Counted from the stretch's first letter, positions 33,195 through 43,056 are shown. The stretch: DNA of 64,000 nucleotides from Olsenella_K sp050953285 (GCA_050953285.1 JBMNMK010000002.1:1364001-1428000), one strand, 5' to 3'. The notes: generated by a model from the letters alone, not told the origin. A program made the numbers and translations.

Positions 33195-35885
33195 CTACTC
33201 TCCGCTTTTCTCCACGTTGCGCATGATGAGCTTGTAGAGCTCCATCATGGGGATGATCGACATGGCTAAAACCATAGCGATGCCGTAGTGGATGGGGTCA
33301 AGCTCGGCAAAACCAAAGGCAGTGGCCAAGAAAGGCACCTCGATGACCAGGAAGGTCAGCAGCAGAGAAACGCCAAACGCGCCCCAGAGCCACTTGTTGT
33401 GCGAGTGCAGGCTCAAGAGAGACTGACGACGGCTGCGCATGTTGAACGAGTGGAACATCTCAACCATCGACAGCGTCAAGAATGCCATGGTCATGCCCTC
33501 ATGCCCCATAGACGGAGAGGCCAAAAGCTCCGCAATGCCTGCGGCAGGATACTCCGCCTTGAAGCCAATCCAGAAGCTCACGAGTGTCAGGAGGGCGATA
33601 AGAGCACCTTGCACGACACAATCAAGCCCCATGCCGCCGGCAAAGATGCCGTCGTGGGAATCGCGCGGCTTGCGCTTCATGATGCCCGGCTCTTCCTTCT
33701 CTGTTGCCATAGCAAGTGCCGGCAGTGAGTCCGTGATGAGGTTGATCCAGAGCAGGTGCGTCGGCTCCAAAATGGTGAAGCCCACCAGCGACGCAATGAA
33801 CACCGAGATGACCTCTGCCAAGTTGGAAGAGAGCAAGAAGGCAATGCACTTGCGGATGTTGTCGTAGATCCTGCGGCCTTCTTCAACGGCATTGATGATC
33901 GTAGCAAAGTTGTCGTCTGCCAGGATCATGTCTGCCACGTTCTTGGTGACGTCAGTGCCGGTAATGCCCATACCAATGCCGATATCTGCCTTCTTGATGG
34001 AAGGTGCATCGTTCACACCGTCGCCGGTCATGGCCGTGACCATACCCTTCTTGCGCCACATGTCAACAATGCGGCTCTTGTGCTCAGGCTGAACGCGCGC
34101 ATAGACACCAATCTTCTCGATGGTGCTCTCAAACTCTTCGTCTGAAATCTTGTCCAGATCTGAGCCGCGCAGTGCCTCAGAGCGGTCGCTAATGATGTTG
34201 AGCTCCTTGGCAATTGCCACAGCGGTATCAATATGGTCGCCCGTGATCATCACGACGCGGATACCTGCAGAGTGAGCCTCTTCAATGGCGGCCTTAACCT
34301 CAGGACGCACGGGGTCAATCATGCCCGAAAGGCCGACAAACGTGAGGTCTTTCTCAAGGAAGGAAGCGTCGTAACTTGCAGGCTCTTCTTGACCCCACAC
34401 ACGACGCGCAGATGCCATAACGCGCAGCGCATCATCTGCCATGTTCTTATTGGCATCCATGATCTGCTGGCGCATCTCATCAGTCATGGGCACAATCTGG
34501 CCACCCTCGCGCATCATAGTGGTGCAGCGGGCGAGAACAACATCTGGTCCGCCCTTGGTATGCTGGACGTATTCGCCAGAGCGAGTTTTCACAACCACGC
34601 TCATCATCTTGCGACCAGAGTCAAACGGTGCCTCACCCACACGCGGGCATGCCTCCGCCAAATCTGAGGTGGTGTAGCCCATCTTGGCAGCATCTGCCAC
34701 CAGCGCAGCCTCTGTCGGCTCACCCTTGGCAACGCCCTCTTCATCATCCCAGGTTGCGTCATTACAAAGCGCCATGGTCTGGACATGCGCTTCAAGATCT
34801 TCTGTCTCATGGCGCACAACTGTCATCTTGTTCTGGGTCAACGTACCCGTCTTATCAGAGCAGATCACCTGCGTGCAGCCCAAGGTCTCCACCGCAGCAA
34901 GTTTGCGCACAATAGCGTTTTTCTGGGACATCTTGGTAACACCCATGGAAAGCACAATGGTGACCACAGCTACCAAACCCTCAGGAATGGCAGCAACAGC
35001 CAAGGAGACGGCAATCATGAAGGTTGCCAGCACCAGGTTGATATCAGAGAGGAAGCCAGCGCCATACTTCAAGAAGCCGGTCAAGAACACCACAACAGAG
35101 ATGGCAATAACAAGGATCGATAAGGTCTTGGAAAGACCATCCAGCTTCTTCTGAAGCGGGGTCTCTTCATCTTTGGCCTGCGCCAAAGCGCCGGCAATCT
35201 TGCCCATCTCTGTATCCATGCCGGTGGCAACTACCACAGCACGGCCACGACCAAAGACAACCGTCGAGCCCATGTAGCACATGTTCTTGCGGTCACCCAA
35301 AGGCACGTCTTCCTGGTTGTTCTCCAGGTTCAAGACATCTGAGATCTTGGTGACTGGTACGGACTCACCCGTCAGGGATGCCTCTTCAATCTTCATAGAA
35401 GCAGACTCAAGAATGCGGCAATCCGCAGGTACAGCGTCTCCTGCCTCAAGCACAATCACGTCTCCAGGGACCAGCTCAGAGGAATGCACGGTCATCTGCT
35501 TGCCCGCGCGCACCACCTTAGACTGAGCCGCACTCATCTGCTGAAGGGCTGCTAAGGCAGCATCTGCCTTGGATTCTTGCACCACACCCATGATGGAGTT
35601 CAGCACAACAACAAAGAGAATGATAACGACGTCTGCGTAATCTCCTGAGCCACTGGCTGCGCCAATGATGGCCGATACCACAGCCGCAATGATGAGCATG
35701 ATCACCATAGGGTCAAGCATCTGCATGAAGAAACGCACTATCACCGGCGTCTTTTTGGACTCTGCCAGCTTGTTCTCTCCATACTTTTGCAGCCTTGTAG
35801 CTGCCTCTTCTTGAGAAATGCCTGCCTGAGCGTCAGAGTGCTGATCTCTCAGCACATCTTCTGCCGCCGAAAGATATTCTTTCAA
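33195..35885 (-). CDS. Calcium-transporting P-type ATPase (PMCA/SERCA-like)
   Basis: About 896 residues. TGESVPV lies in the actuator domain, IPEGLVAVVTIVLSMG in helix 4, the phosphorylation site is SDKTGTLTQNKM, and the hinge is TGDGVNDAPSIKKADIGIGM. Ten helices end with a C-terminal cation ATPase domain. PEGL and the C-terminal helices fit calcium pumps. The likely start is TTG at 35885, because AGGAGG lies 6 bases upstream; a GTG at 35930 has no site. It is co-transcribed with rsgA. Confidence 0.92.
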   Translation of the reverse strand: MKEYLSAAEDVLRDQHSDAQAGISQEEAATRLQKYGENKLAESKKTPVIVRFFMQMLDPMVIMLIIAAVVSAIIGAASGSGDYADVVIILFVVVLNSIMGVVQESKADAALAALQQMSAAQSKVVRAGKQMTVHSSELVPGDVIVLEAGDAVPADCRILESASMKIEEASLTGESVPVTKISDVLNLENNQEDVPLGDRKNMCYMGSTVVFGRGRAVVVATGMDTEMGKIAGALAQAKDEETPLQKKLDGLSKTLSILVIAISVVVFLTGFLKYGAGFLSDINLVLATFMIAVSLAVAAIPEGLVAVVTIVLSMGVTKMSQKNAIVRKLAAVETLGCTQVICSDKTGTLTQNKMTVVRHETEDLEAHVQTMALCNDATWDDEEGVAKGEPTEAALVADAAKMGYTTSDLAEACPRVGEAPFDSGRKMMSVVVKTRSGEYVQHTKGGPDVVLARCTTMMREGGQIVPMTDEMRQQIMDANKNMADDALRVMASARRVWGQEEPASYDASFLEKDLTFVGLSGMIDPVRPEVKAAIEEAHSAGIRVVMITGDHIDTAVAIAKELNIISDRSEALRGSDLDKISDEEFESTIEKIGVYARVQPEHKSRIVDMWRKKGMVTAMTGDGVNDAPSIKKADIGIGMGITGTDVTKNVADMILADDNFATIINAVEEGRRIYDNIRKCIAFLLSSNLAEVISVFIASLVGFTILEPTHLLWINLITDSLPALAMATEKEEPGIMKRKPRDSHDGIFAGGMGLDCVVQGALIALLTLVSFWIGFKAEYPAAGIAELLASPSMGHEGMTMAFLTLSMVEMFHSFNMRSRRQSLLSLHSHNKWLWGAFGVSLLLTFLVIEVPFLATAFGFAELDPIHYGIAMVLAMSIIPMMELYKLIMRNVEKSGE

Positions 35886-36194
35886 CGTATTCCTCCTGGG
35901 CTTATGCGGCTCCGCCGCAATACTTTGCACCTGATAGATTGATGCCCGATCATAATTCCCAGGAAGGGCAAGGGCTCACCAAGGCTGCCGTACCAGATGC
36001 CTTACACGTCAAGCATTATACAGACCAGCTCTCCTCCATAAGGCATGCGAACAAGTTGTGCATCTTTTCGCAGACAACCCTCACACATGACGCAACACAA
36101 TTTGTAAACGTGTTTAGGACGCTACACTTATTACCAATGTTGTTGTTATTTAGGGCAACGGAGAGAATTCCACGATGATCGGGGAAGGATCGCT
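35886..36194. other. Divergent intergenic region, P-type ATPase / ldhA
   Basis: 309 bases that must hold both promoters. The stretch near 36100-36140 is AT-rich and could carry the ldhA promoter, but I cannot fix its boxes. GGGGAAGGA precedes the ldhA start. No gene was seen. Confidence 0.4.
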
Positions 36195-37199
36195 ATGAAA
36201 GTACTGATGTATGGGACCGCAAGCTACGACAAAGACTCCTTTTCACGGGAGCTGCCCGATTACCCTGATATCAAGGTAGATTTCATCGAGTCCAATCTCA
36301 CGCCTATGACTGCAGCGCTTGCCCGCGGCTATGATGCGGTCTGCGCCTTTGTGAATGCAGACGTTCATGCCATGACCCTCGAAATCCTTGCAGGCTTTGG
36401 CATCAAGCTGGTGCTCATGCGCTGTGCTGGCTTTGATGCCGTAGATGTAGATATGGCCAAAGAGCTGGGCATTACCGTCACACGCGTCCCCGCTTATTCA
36501 CCTGAGGCCATAGCAGAGCATGCCATTGCACTGGGACTATGCGCCAACCGCCGTATCCATAAGGGCTATAACCGTGTGCGCGAGAATAACTTCTCGCTGG
36601 ACGGCCTTGTGGGAGAAACGCTGCACGGCAAGACGGCAGGCATTGTGGGCACCGGACGCATTGGCGCGGCGCTGTGTCGTATCTGTAAAGGCTTTGGCAT
36701 GACCGTGCTCGGCCAAGACCTCTACCCCAACCAGGATCTTATCGACAAAGAACACGTTGTTGATGAGTACGTCACGCGCGATGAGCTCTTTGAGCGCTCT
36801 GACTTCATCTCACTGCACGCTTTCCTCAATGAAGAGTCCTACCACATGGTCAACGATGACTCCATCGCCAAGATGAAAGATGGCGTGATCTTTGTAAATA
36901 CTGGTCGCGGTGGTCTGGTTGATACGCAGGCACTTATTCGAGGCATCCTTTCCGGCAAGATTGGCGCCGCAGGCTTGGATGTCTATGAGGAAGAGAACGC
37001 AAACGTGTACCAGAATCGTGCCGGTGAAGTGATTGATTCCATCACGGCACGTCTGTGCTCGTTCCCCAATGTGGTCATGACCAGTCATCAGGCATTCTTT
37101 ACGCGTGAAGCTTTGAGTCAGATTGCTTGCGTTACGCTGGACAACGCTCGTCACTTTGACCGTGGAGAGGAGTATGTACCTAAATCTCAGGTGTGCTAG
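36195..37199 (+). CDS. ldhA: D-lactate dehydrogenase (D-2-hydroxyacid dehydrogenase family)
   Basis: A 334-residue NAD-dependent enzyme reducing pyruvate to D-lactate. The N-terminal part has LMRCAGFDAVDVDMAKELGI and VPAYSPEAIAEHAI. The nucleotide-binding motif is GTGRIG, catalytic Arg is in NTGRGGLVDT, Glu in GLDVYEEE and His in TSHQAFFTREAL. The sequence is very close in pattern to fermentative LdhA. It lies immediately upstream of pyk on the same strand, so glycolytic pyruvate formation and its reduction are encoded together. Confidence 0.95.
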   Translation: MKVLMYGTASYDKDSFSRELPDYPDIKVDFIESNLTPMTAALARGYDAVCAFVNADVHAMTLEILAGFGIKLVLMRCAGFDAVDVDMAKELGITVTRVPAYSPEAIAEHAIALGLCANRRIHKGYNRVRENNFSLDGLVGETLHGKTAGIVGTGRIGAALCRICKGFGMTVLGQDLYPNQDLIDKEHVVDEYVTRDELFERSDFISLHAFLNEESYHMVNDDSIAKMKDGVIFVNTGRGGLVDTQALIRGILSGKIGAAGLDVYEEENANVYQNRAGEVIDSITARLCSFPNVVMTSHQAFFTREALSQIACVTLDNARHFDRGEEYVPKSQVC

Positions 37200-37276
37200 A
37201 CCACGCCACCTGTCCATACGTAAGCTTCGCGTCAGACTTGCGTAATATCAATTCACCATTTGTCAAGAGTTTATTT

Positions 37277-37303
37277 GTATATGGATTCATTTCTTCCATA
37301 TAC
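37277..37303. promoter_or_regulatory. Inverted repeat upstream of pyk
   Basis: GTATATGG (37277-37284) and CCATATAC (37296-37303) form perfect 8-base arms with an 11-base spacer, 88 bases before the pyk ATG. No T run follows, so an operator overlapping the promoter is more likely than a terminator. The binding protein is unknown. Confidence 0.55.
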
Positions 37304-37390
37304 GGTAGTATATCACTGGGAGGACGTGACCACTCCTGTCCCTGTAGCTCTATATTGGGCTGCCAGAAGTGGCTCTATAGGAGGAAAAGA

Positions 37391-38830
37391 ATGATCAAAA
37401 AGAAGACCAAAATCGTTTGTACCATGGGTCCGGCAACAGAAGATGATGAGGTCCTGCGCCAACTGATCGAATCCGGCATGAATGTTGCGCGCTTCAATTT
37501 CAGTCATGGCTCACATGATTATCACCGCAACAACATCGCACGTGTTCGCCGCATTGCAAAAGAGCTGGGCACCTATGTTGCTATCATGCTTGACACCAAA
37601 GGCCCTGAGATCCGCACAGGTCTGCTCAAAGATCACCAGAAGGTCACCCTTGAAACTGGCCAGGATGTCATCATTACCACAGATGAGGTAGAAGGCACAT
37701 CCAAGCGCTTCTCTCTTGATTATCTCAATCTTCCCAAAGAGGTCACCAAGGGTTCCATCATTTTGATTGACGATGGCCTGCTTGGCTTTGAGGTTGACCA
37801 CGTTGAGGGCAACGACATCCACTGCGTCTGCACCAACGGCGGTGAGCTGGGAGAGAAAAAGGGCGTTAACGTCCCCAACGTTGAGGTTGGCCTGCCTTCT
37901 GTCACCGAGCAAGACCGCGCCGACATCATGTTTGGCTGCGAACTAGGCATCGATGCCATCGCCGCCTCTTTCATTCGCAACGGTGAAGCCGTTGATGAGA
38001 TCCGCCACATTTGCCGCGAGATGGGCGAGAATAACATCTTGATTTTCCCCAAGATTGAGTCCGCAATGGGTGTCAAGAACTTTGACGAGATCCTCCACCA
38101 CTCCGATGGCATCATGGTTGCCCGTGGTGACCTGGGTGTAGAGATCCCCTCTGAGCAGGTACCCCATGTCCAGAAGACCATCATCCGCAAGTGCAAGGAC
38201 AACTACCGTCCGGTCATTACCGCAACGCAGATGCTTGACTCTATGATCCGCAATCCGCGCCCCACGCGCGCAGAGGTCAACGATGTTGCCAATGCCATCT
38301 ATGATGGCACGGACTGCGTCATGCTCTCAGGCGAGTCTGCTGCTGGTAAATATCCCGTTGAGGCCGTCAAGACCATGGCAGCGATTGCTGTAGAGACTGA
38401 GCGCTATCTCAGCGAGCGCATGGAGTACCACGACCGCGGTGGCATCCGCAACGTCAATGGTTCGGTTGGTTTTGCTGCCGTTTCCATGGCAGACCGTGTA
38501 AACGCCAAGTGTATTCTGGCGCCAACACACTCTGGCCGCACCGCGCGTCTGATCTCCACGTTCCGTCCCAGCATTCCTGTCTATGCAATGTCTCCCAGCG
38601 AAGTTGCGCTGCGCCGTTCTTGCTTCTACTGGGGTGTCACGGGTCTTAAGACCTCTGAGCAGGGAAATCTTTCTGACACCTGCTACAATGCGCTCACAGT
38701 TGCAAAGGACAAGGGCGTGGTAGATGCCGGCGATCTGGTTGTCATTACCGCAGGTGATCCCCACACTTCCCCCTCTCAGGGAGATTACATCACCTCAACC
38801 AACATGGCTATGATTGCTCAGGTTCAGTAA
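37391..38830 (+). CDS. pyk: Pyruvate kinase
   Basis: A 479-residue glycolytic enzyme making pyruvate and ATP from phosphoenolpyruvate. It begins KKKTKIVCTMGPATED, with MNVARFNFSHG, LDTKGPEIRTG, the signature ILIFPKIESAMG, MVARGDLGVEIP and TQMLDSM. The C-terminal domain holds the expected regulatory region (APTHSGRTARLIS). ATG at 37391 has GGAGGAAAA upstream; the longer frame to 37193 overlaps ldhA and is not used. Confidence 0.97.
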   Translation: MIKKKTKIVCTMGPATEDDEVLRQLIESGMNVARFNFSHGSHDYHRNNIARVRRIAKELGTYVAIMLDTKGPEIRTGLLKDHQKVTLETGQDVIITTDEVEGTSKRFSLDYLNLPKEVTKGSIILIDDGLLGFEVDHVEGNDIHCVCTNGGELGEKKGVNVPNVEVGLPSVTEQDRADIMFGCELGIDAIAASFIRNGEAVDEIRHICREMGENNILIFPKIESAMGVKNFDEILHHSDGIMVARGDLGVEIPSEQVPHVQKTIIRKCKDNYRPVITATQMLDSMIRNPRPTRAEVNDVANAIYDGTDCVMLSGESAAGKYPVEAVKTMAAIAVETERYLSERMEYHDRGGIRNVNGSVGFAAVSMADRVNAKCILAPTHSGRTARLISTFRPSIPVYAMSPSEVALRRSCFYWGVTGLKTSEQGNLSDTCYNALTVAKDKGVVDAGDLVVITAGDPHTSPSQGDYITSTNMAMIAQVQ

Positions 38831-38878
38831 GCAGCAACACTTCAACCATACACGCCACTTTTTGTGGGCGAGAAAGAC

Positions 38879-38916
38879 AAGGAGGTGCAGCGCATGAGAG
38901 CTGCACCTCCTCTCTT
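38879..38916 (+). terminator. Terminator of pyk
   Basis: Stem GGAGGTGCAGC/GCTGCACCTCC is perfect over 11 bases with an 8-base loop, followed by TCTCTT. Confidence 0.8.
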
Positions 38917-38935
38917 ATGCCTTGCTTGCCGCAAA

Positions 38936-38965
38936 CCTGCGCACAGATGGTGAGCTGTGCGCAGG
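38936..38965 (-). terminator. Hairpin at the end of the GH13 gene
   Basis: Stem CCTGCGCACAG/CTGTGCGCAGG is perfect over 11 bases and on the minus strand is followed by TTTGC. It lies 22 bases past the GH13 stop and probably terminates that transcript. Confidence 0.7.
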
Positions 38966-38987
38966 AGGTCATTTCACACAGGCGAGG

Positions 38988-40673
38988 TTATCGCTCACAG
39001 AGCCAGTACGCGCAAGAGAAAGCATCTATGTGCGAGCCAGCGCCAAAGTCGTGATCATCTCCCGTAATGAGATCCACAGCGCGGCCGCATCCAGCATCAA
39101 AGTGCAATGTCTGCGGCTCTTCTGAAGCATTGATCGCCACAATGACGCGCTTGCCACCAGCCGCTCGCTGAAAGACCAACTGTTGAGGCTGACATAAAAG
39201 CTCATGGTAATCTCCCATACAGAGCGCCTCGGCACCCTCACTGGATAGGCGCGCCTCTGCCAGAGCCTCAATCCATGCCGTAAGCTCATTGTATTCTGGG
39301 TGCGCCAAAGCCGGCCTGAGCTCGTGATCTCCAAAGTTCTGCTCGCCCTCTATACCCCACTCACTGCCATAGTAGACACAGGGTACGCCACACATGCCAA
39401 ACAGAAGACCATAGAGCGGCTTGAGTTGGCGCTTGTCGGTCAGCTGCGTTGCTATGCGCGGAACGTCATGGTTATCAACAAAGTTAAGCAGGTGCTTGCC
39501 GGTGTAGAGATCCCAGGGTTTATCGCCGCTTTGACGCTCAAGCGCATAGGCTATTTCATGCATATTTGCGCTGTTCATGGAGCTCCAGAGGCCCTTGTAG
39601 GCCTCGTAGTTGTAGACAGAATCACACGCGTTGTCATTCATCCAGCGGCGATAGTCCCCAAACATGGTCTCCCCCACCAGTACAAACTTCTGATGGCGCT
39701 TGGCCCCTAGATCGTTGGCAACACTTCTAAGGTACCCCAAAAAGCCCAGGTCAAGGCAATATGCCACATCCAGACGGAGCCCGTCTATGTCATAGTCTGC
39801 CTCCCAGCCACGCATGATGGTAGCCAGGTACTCGTTGAGTTCAAAGTTGTTGTGATTGAGTTTTACCAGGTAGGGCACGCCTGCCCACGTCTCATACGAG
39901 AACCCATCGTCGTATTGGGTATTGGAATTCCAATCTATGTTGAACCAGCCCGCGTAGTGGCTCTGCTGCTTGTTTTTGATCACATCTTGAAATGCCCAAA
40001 AACCGCGCCCCACATGGTTGAAGACCGCATCAAACAGCACCTTAATGTCAGCCTTGTGAAAGGCTTCTACCACACGTCTGAGGTCTTCTTGTGTGCCTAA
40101 GCGCTGATCAACCTTGGTATAATCACGCGTATCATAGCCATGCGTGTCACTTTCAAAGACCGGGTTCAGCATCACACAGCTGGCACCGAGCTTCTTAATG
40201 TGATCCACCCAGCCATCGTTGATGATCTTGAGCAGACGGTGCGCGTCATTGTTGGTAGCGCCTTCATCTGAGCCGTCGTTGGCCCAGGGTGCACCGGTTA
40301 GGCCAAGGGGGTAGATCTGGTAGACAAAGCTGCCGTCGTACCAGTTGTCAGGAGTCAGCCATGGGCGCTCTACCTGCTGCTTTTGCTTGCGCACACGCTG
40401 CGGCACGCCTTGAGCAACGCCAATTCTTCCCACCTCACTCTTGGTAGGATCAAGGCAGTCGGCAAGCTTATGGATCACACCAAACTCATCACACATATCC
40501 AACACCGTCCCCACACTCACCGCAACATCACCCCGCTCAACGCGAGAGACCGTGTCACGCGAGACACCAATACGCTGTCCCAGCTCATCTGCCGTTATGC
40601 CAGAGATTGCCCGCCATACCTTGAGATTCTGGCCAATTTCTTGCATGACCGACTGTGAAATATCCCGTGCCAT
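38988..40673 (-). CDS. XRE-type DNA-binding domain fused to GH13 alpha-amylase
   Basis: A 561-residue protein. Residues 1-70 are an XRE helix-turn-helix (ITADELGQRIGVSRDTVSRVE). Residues 75-100 form a basic linker (GVPQRVRKQ). From about 108 the GH13 barrel begins (SFVYQIYPLG). Region I is FDAVFNH (214-220). The catalytic residues are Asp302 in GLRLDVAY, Glu335 in VGETMFG and Asp403 in VDNHD, so the enzyme looks active. No signal peptide is present; it acts on internal maltodextrin-like sugars. A sugar hydrolase that is also its own DNA-binding regulator is inferred. ATG at 40673 has GGAG upstream. Confidence 0.92.
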   Translation of the reverse strand: MARDISQSVMQEIGQNLKVWRAISGITADELGQRIGVSRDTVSRVERGDVAVSVGTVLDMCDEFGVIHKLADCLDPTKSEVGRIGVAQGVPQRVRKQKQQVERPWLTPDNWYDGSFVYQIYPLGLTGAPWANDGSDEGATNNDAHRLLKIINDGWVDHIKKLGASCVMLNPVFESDTHGYDTRDYTKVDQRLGTQEDLRRVVEAFHKADIKVLFDAVFNHVGRGFWAFQDVIKNKQQSHYAGWFNIDWNSNTQYDDGFSYETWAGVPYLVKLNHNNFELNEYLATIMRGWEADYDIDGLRLDVAYCLDLGFLGYLRSVANDLGAKRHQKFVLVGETMFGDYRRWMNDNACDSVYNYEAYKGLWSSMNSANMHEIAYALERQSGDKPWDLYTGKHLLNFVDNHDVPRIATQLTDKRQLKPLYGLLFGMCGVPCVYYGSEWGIEGEQNFGDHELRPALAHPEYNELTAWIEALAEARLSSEGAEALCMGDYHELLCQPQQLVFQRAAGGKRVIVAINASEEPQTLHFDAGCGRAVDLITGDDHDFGAGSHIDAFSCAYWLCER

Positions 40674-40925
40674 CTCCGCTCCGTGTTCTATAACGTCTGA
40701 TATACCTGACGTATTCTTTTTAACACACTTTATTTCCGATGCAAGACAGAATCTTTGGGCGGAAGCAATACAGCCCCACAGGCGTGCGTCCAAGGCGCTC
40801 CCGCCAGAAATATGAAGTATTTGATGCAGGATTTTCTCCTTATGCGCTCCCTGCGCACACCAACATTTCTTTAATTATCATGATGTAGTTTGAAAACAGT
40901 ATCAGCTTGAAACTAGGTTTGATTC

Positions 40926-42284
40926 ATGCACACGCACCACACACATTCCCACGAGATCGATATGGTTCATGGTTCTCTGGCCGACAAGATCGTGCTGTTT
41001 GCACTGCCAGTTGCCATCACCGCTATCCTCCAGCAGCTCTACAACGTTGCAGATATTGCAACGACTGGCCAATTTGTAAGCACCGCTGCTATGGCGGCTG
41101 TGGGTAGTAACTCTTCAACAGTTTCGCTTTTGGTTGCTCTCTTTCAAGGCATCTCCTTGGGTGCAAATGTGGTCATCGCCACGGCCATCGGTGCCAACAA
41201 GCCAGAAGATGCCTCACGCGCGGCGCATACTGCGCTGGTAATTGCTGTGGTGGGCGGCATTATATTTGCGGCGCTCTCAGAGCTTGTGGTAACACCGCTT
41301 CTCAACATGCTCATGGTGCCCGATGAAATCTTTGATATGGCAGCCCTTTACCTGCGTATCTACATGGCCGGTCTGCCGGTAGTCTTTCTCTATGACTTTG
41401 AAGCCGCAATCTTTAGAAGTATAGGTGATACCTTTACGCCTCTCTATACACTCCTTGTTTCCAGTGCCCTCAACGTGGTGCTCGATCTTATTGTCACCAT
41501 CCAGTTTGGCTGGGGAGCAGACGGCGTAGCTGCTACGACGGTCATTTCAACTGGCGTAGCTGCCGTCATCTTATTTGTGCAGCTCCTCCATACCGACTCG
41601 GTGGTGCGCATTGAAATTCCTAAGATCCGTGTTGATGGCGCTGCCCTCAAACAAATTCTGGTGATAGGTCTTCCCGCAGGTGTGCAAGGCGCTTTTTTCT
41701 CGCTTGCCAACATTGTGATTCAAGGGGGTATCAACAGCCTAGGGCAGACCGTCATAGCTGGCAATTCAGCAGCTCAGAGTATAGAATCAATAACCTATTT
41801 TACGTATAACTCATTCGGTCAAGCCTGCACCACGTTTGTGGGGCAAAACCACGGTGCCAACCAGCCGGTGCGCTGCAGAAAGACGCTCAAGGTCTGCATG
41901 GCAGAATCGCTCATCTGCGGCGTCATCCTTATTGCCCTGGTGGTGAGCTTTGGCCGCATCTTGGTTGGCTTCTTTGATTCTGACCCCGCCGTGATTGAGC
42001 AGGGCTACTTGCGCATCACGATTGTCATTTACTCGCAGATATTCTGCAGCTTTAACGAGAACTTCTCAGGTTTTTTGCGCGGATATGGCCTCTCTCTGGC
42101 TCCTGCCTTTGTGACCATCTTCTCCATTGTGGGACTCAGGCTCATCTATGTGGCCACGGTCTTTGCACACAACCCCACCTACCCCGTGCTGCTTACGGTC
42201 TACCCCATCAGCCTGGGCGTCAATGCCGCATGTTTGGTGATCCTCTACTTCTTTGTCCGCAAGTTCTCACGACGTGTGGCATAG
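40926..42284 (+). CDS. MATE family efflux transporter
   Basis: A 452-residue, twelve-helix exporter. The first helices contain LADKIVLFALPVAITAILQQLYNVADI and AAVGSNSSTVSLLVALFQGISLGANV, standard MATE motifs. A second half repeats the pattern (NSFGQACTTFVGQNHGANQP). MATE proteins expel cationic drugs with Na+ or H+. It is divergent from the XRE-GH13 gene over 252 bases. The ribosome site is weak. Confidence 0.93.
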   Translation: MHTHHTHSHEIDMVHGSLADKIVLFALPVAITAILQQLYNVADIATTGQFVSTAAMAAVGSNSSTVSLLVALFQGISLGANVVIATAIGANKPEDASRAAHTALVIAVVGGIIFAALSELVVTPLLNMLMVPDEIFDMAALYLRIYMAGLPVVFLYDFEAAIFRSIGDTFTPLYTLLVSSALNVVLDLIVTIQFGWGADGVAATTVISTGVAAVILFVQLLHTDSVVRIEIPKIRVDGAALKQILVIGLPAGVQGAFFSLANIVIQGGINSLGQTVIAGNSAAQSIESITYFTYNSFGQACTTFVGQNHGANQPVRCRKTLKVCMAESLICGVILIALVVSFGRILVGFFDSDPAVIEQGYLRITIVIYSQIFCSFNENFSGFLRGYGLSLAPAFVTIFSIVGLRLIYVATVFAHNPTYPVLLTVYPISLGVNAACLVILYFFVRKFSRRVA

Positions 42285-42341
42285 CGTCGCGGCATGTCGT
42301 AGGACACCACAGCGCGGCACGACACGTCACATCGCAGCATG

Positions 42342-42380
42342 AAAAAGGCAGAAAGCACCTCAAACGAAGCACCTTCTGCC
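42342..42380 (-). terminator. Terminator of the nitroreductase gene
   Basis: On the minus strand GGCAGAA and TTCTGCC pair around a 20-base loop and are followed by TTTTTC. It lies 35 bases past the stop and between convergent genes. Confidence 0.8.
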
Positions 42381-42414
42381 AGAAGCTAGCCGCATCTACG
42401 CCAGATAACAGCAC

Positions 42415-42987
42415 TTACTTGAAAACCTTTACACGATCATCGATATTCTCGCCTGCCTTTTCTCCAGCAGGAGAAACGATGCCACCAAATGGCATCTCGG
42501 CCAGAAGCGTCCAACTCTCAGGCACGTTGAAGAGCTTGTGCACAGCTTCATCGATCACGGGATTGTAGTGCTGGATATTGGCGCCAATACCCATATCGCG
42601 CAGGCCCGTCCAGATAGAAAGCTGCAGCATGCCGTTTGACTGCTGAGCCCAAATGGGGAAGTTTGCCGCATAGGTAGCAAACTGCTCCTGCAAACCAGCC
42701 ACCACATCCTGGTCCGTGAAATACAACACGGTACCAGCAGCCGCCTTGAAGCCATCAATCTTCTCGCGTGCTACCTTGCCGCCAAAGGCATCATAGATGG
42801 CATTCCAGAGCTGATCTTGCTTGTCGCCCAGGGCAATAACCACGCGCTGGCTGTGCATGTTAAAGGCATCTGGTACGAGCTCAGCAATACGCTTAATGCT
42901 GGCTACAACCTCATCTTCTGCTACCGGAAGATCCTTATTAAGTGCATAAATGCTACGGCGGTTCTCAAGTGACTCAATTACAGACAT
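42415..42987 (-). CDS. Nitroreductase family protein
   Basis: A 190-residue FMN-dependent oxidoreductase. The N-terminal reads ENRRSIYALNKDLPVAEDEVV, the middle DAFNMHSQRVVIALG, and LSIWTGLRDMGIGANIQHYNP follows, as in the short fatty-acid-repression/HBN1-like nitroreductases. It probably reduces quinones or nitro compounds with NAD(P)H. It neighbours the LigB dioxygenase, 69 bases away on the same strand, so both may serve aromatic or electrophile stress. Confidence 0.9.
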   Translation of the reverse strand: MSVIESLENRRSIYALNKDLPVAEDEVVASIKRIAELVPDAFNMHSQRVVIALGDKQDQLWNAIYDAFGGKVAREKIDGFKAAAGTVLYFTDQDVVAGLQEQFATYAANFPIWAQQSNGMLQLSIWTGLRDMGIGANIQHYNPVIDEAVHKLFNVPESWTLLAEMPFGGIVSPAGEKAGENIDDRVKVFK

Positions 42988-43056
42988 GACAGTTCCCTTC
43001 TTTTAATAATTTCACTCTATATTTTGTGCATGCATCTACCGAGACGCTGTTGCCCC

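Noticed and set aside
38936..38965. Hairpin as a riboswitch for the GH13 gene
   Set aside because: It lies downstream of the gene and is a simple perfect stem, best read as a terminator.
42285..42341. Tandem array after the MATE gene
   Set aside because: Short GC-rich pieces such as CGCGGCA recur, but no constant period could be set.
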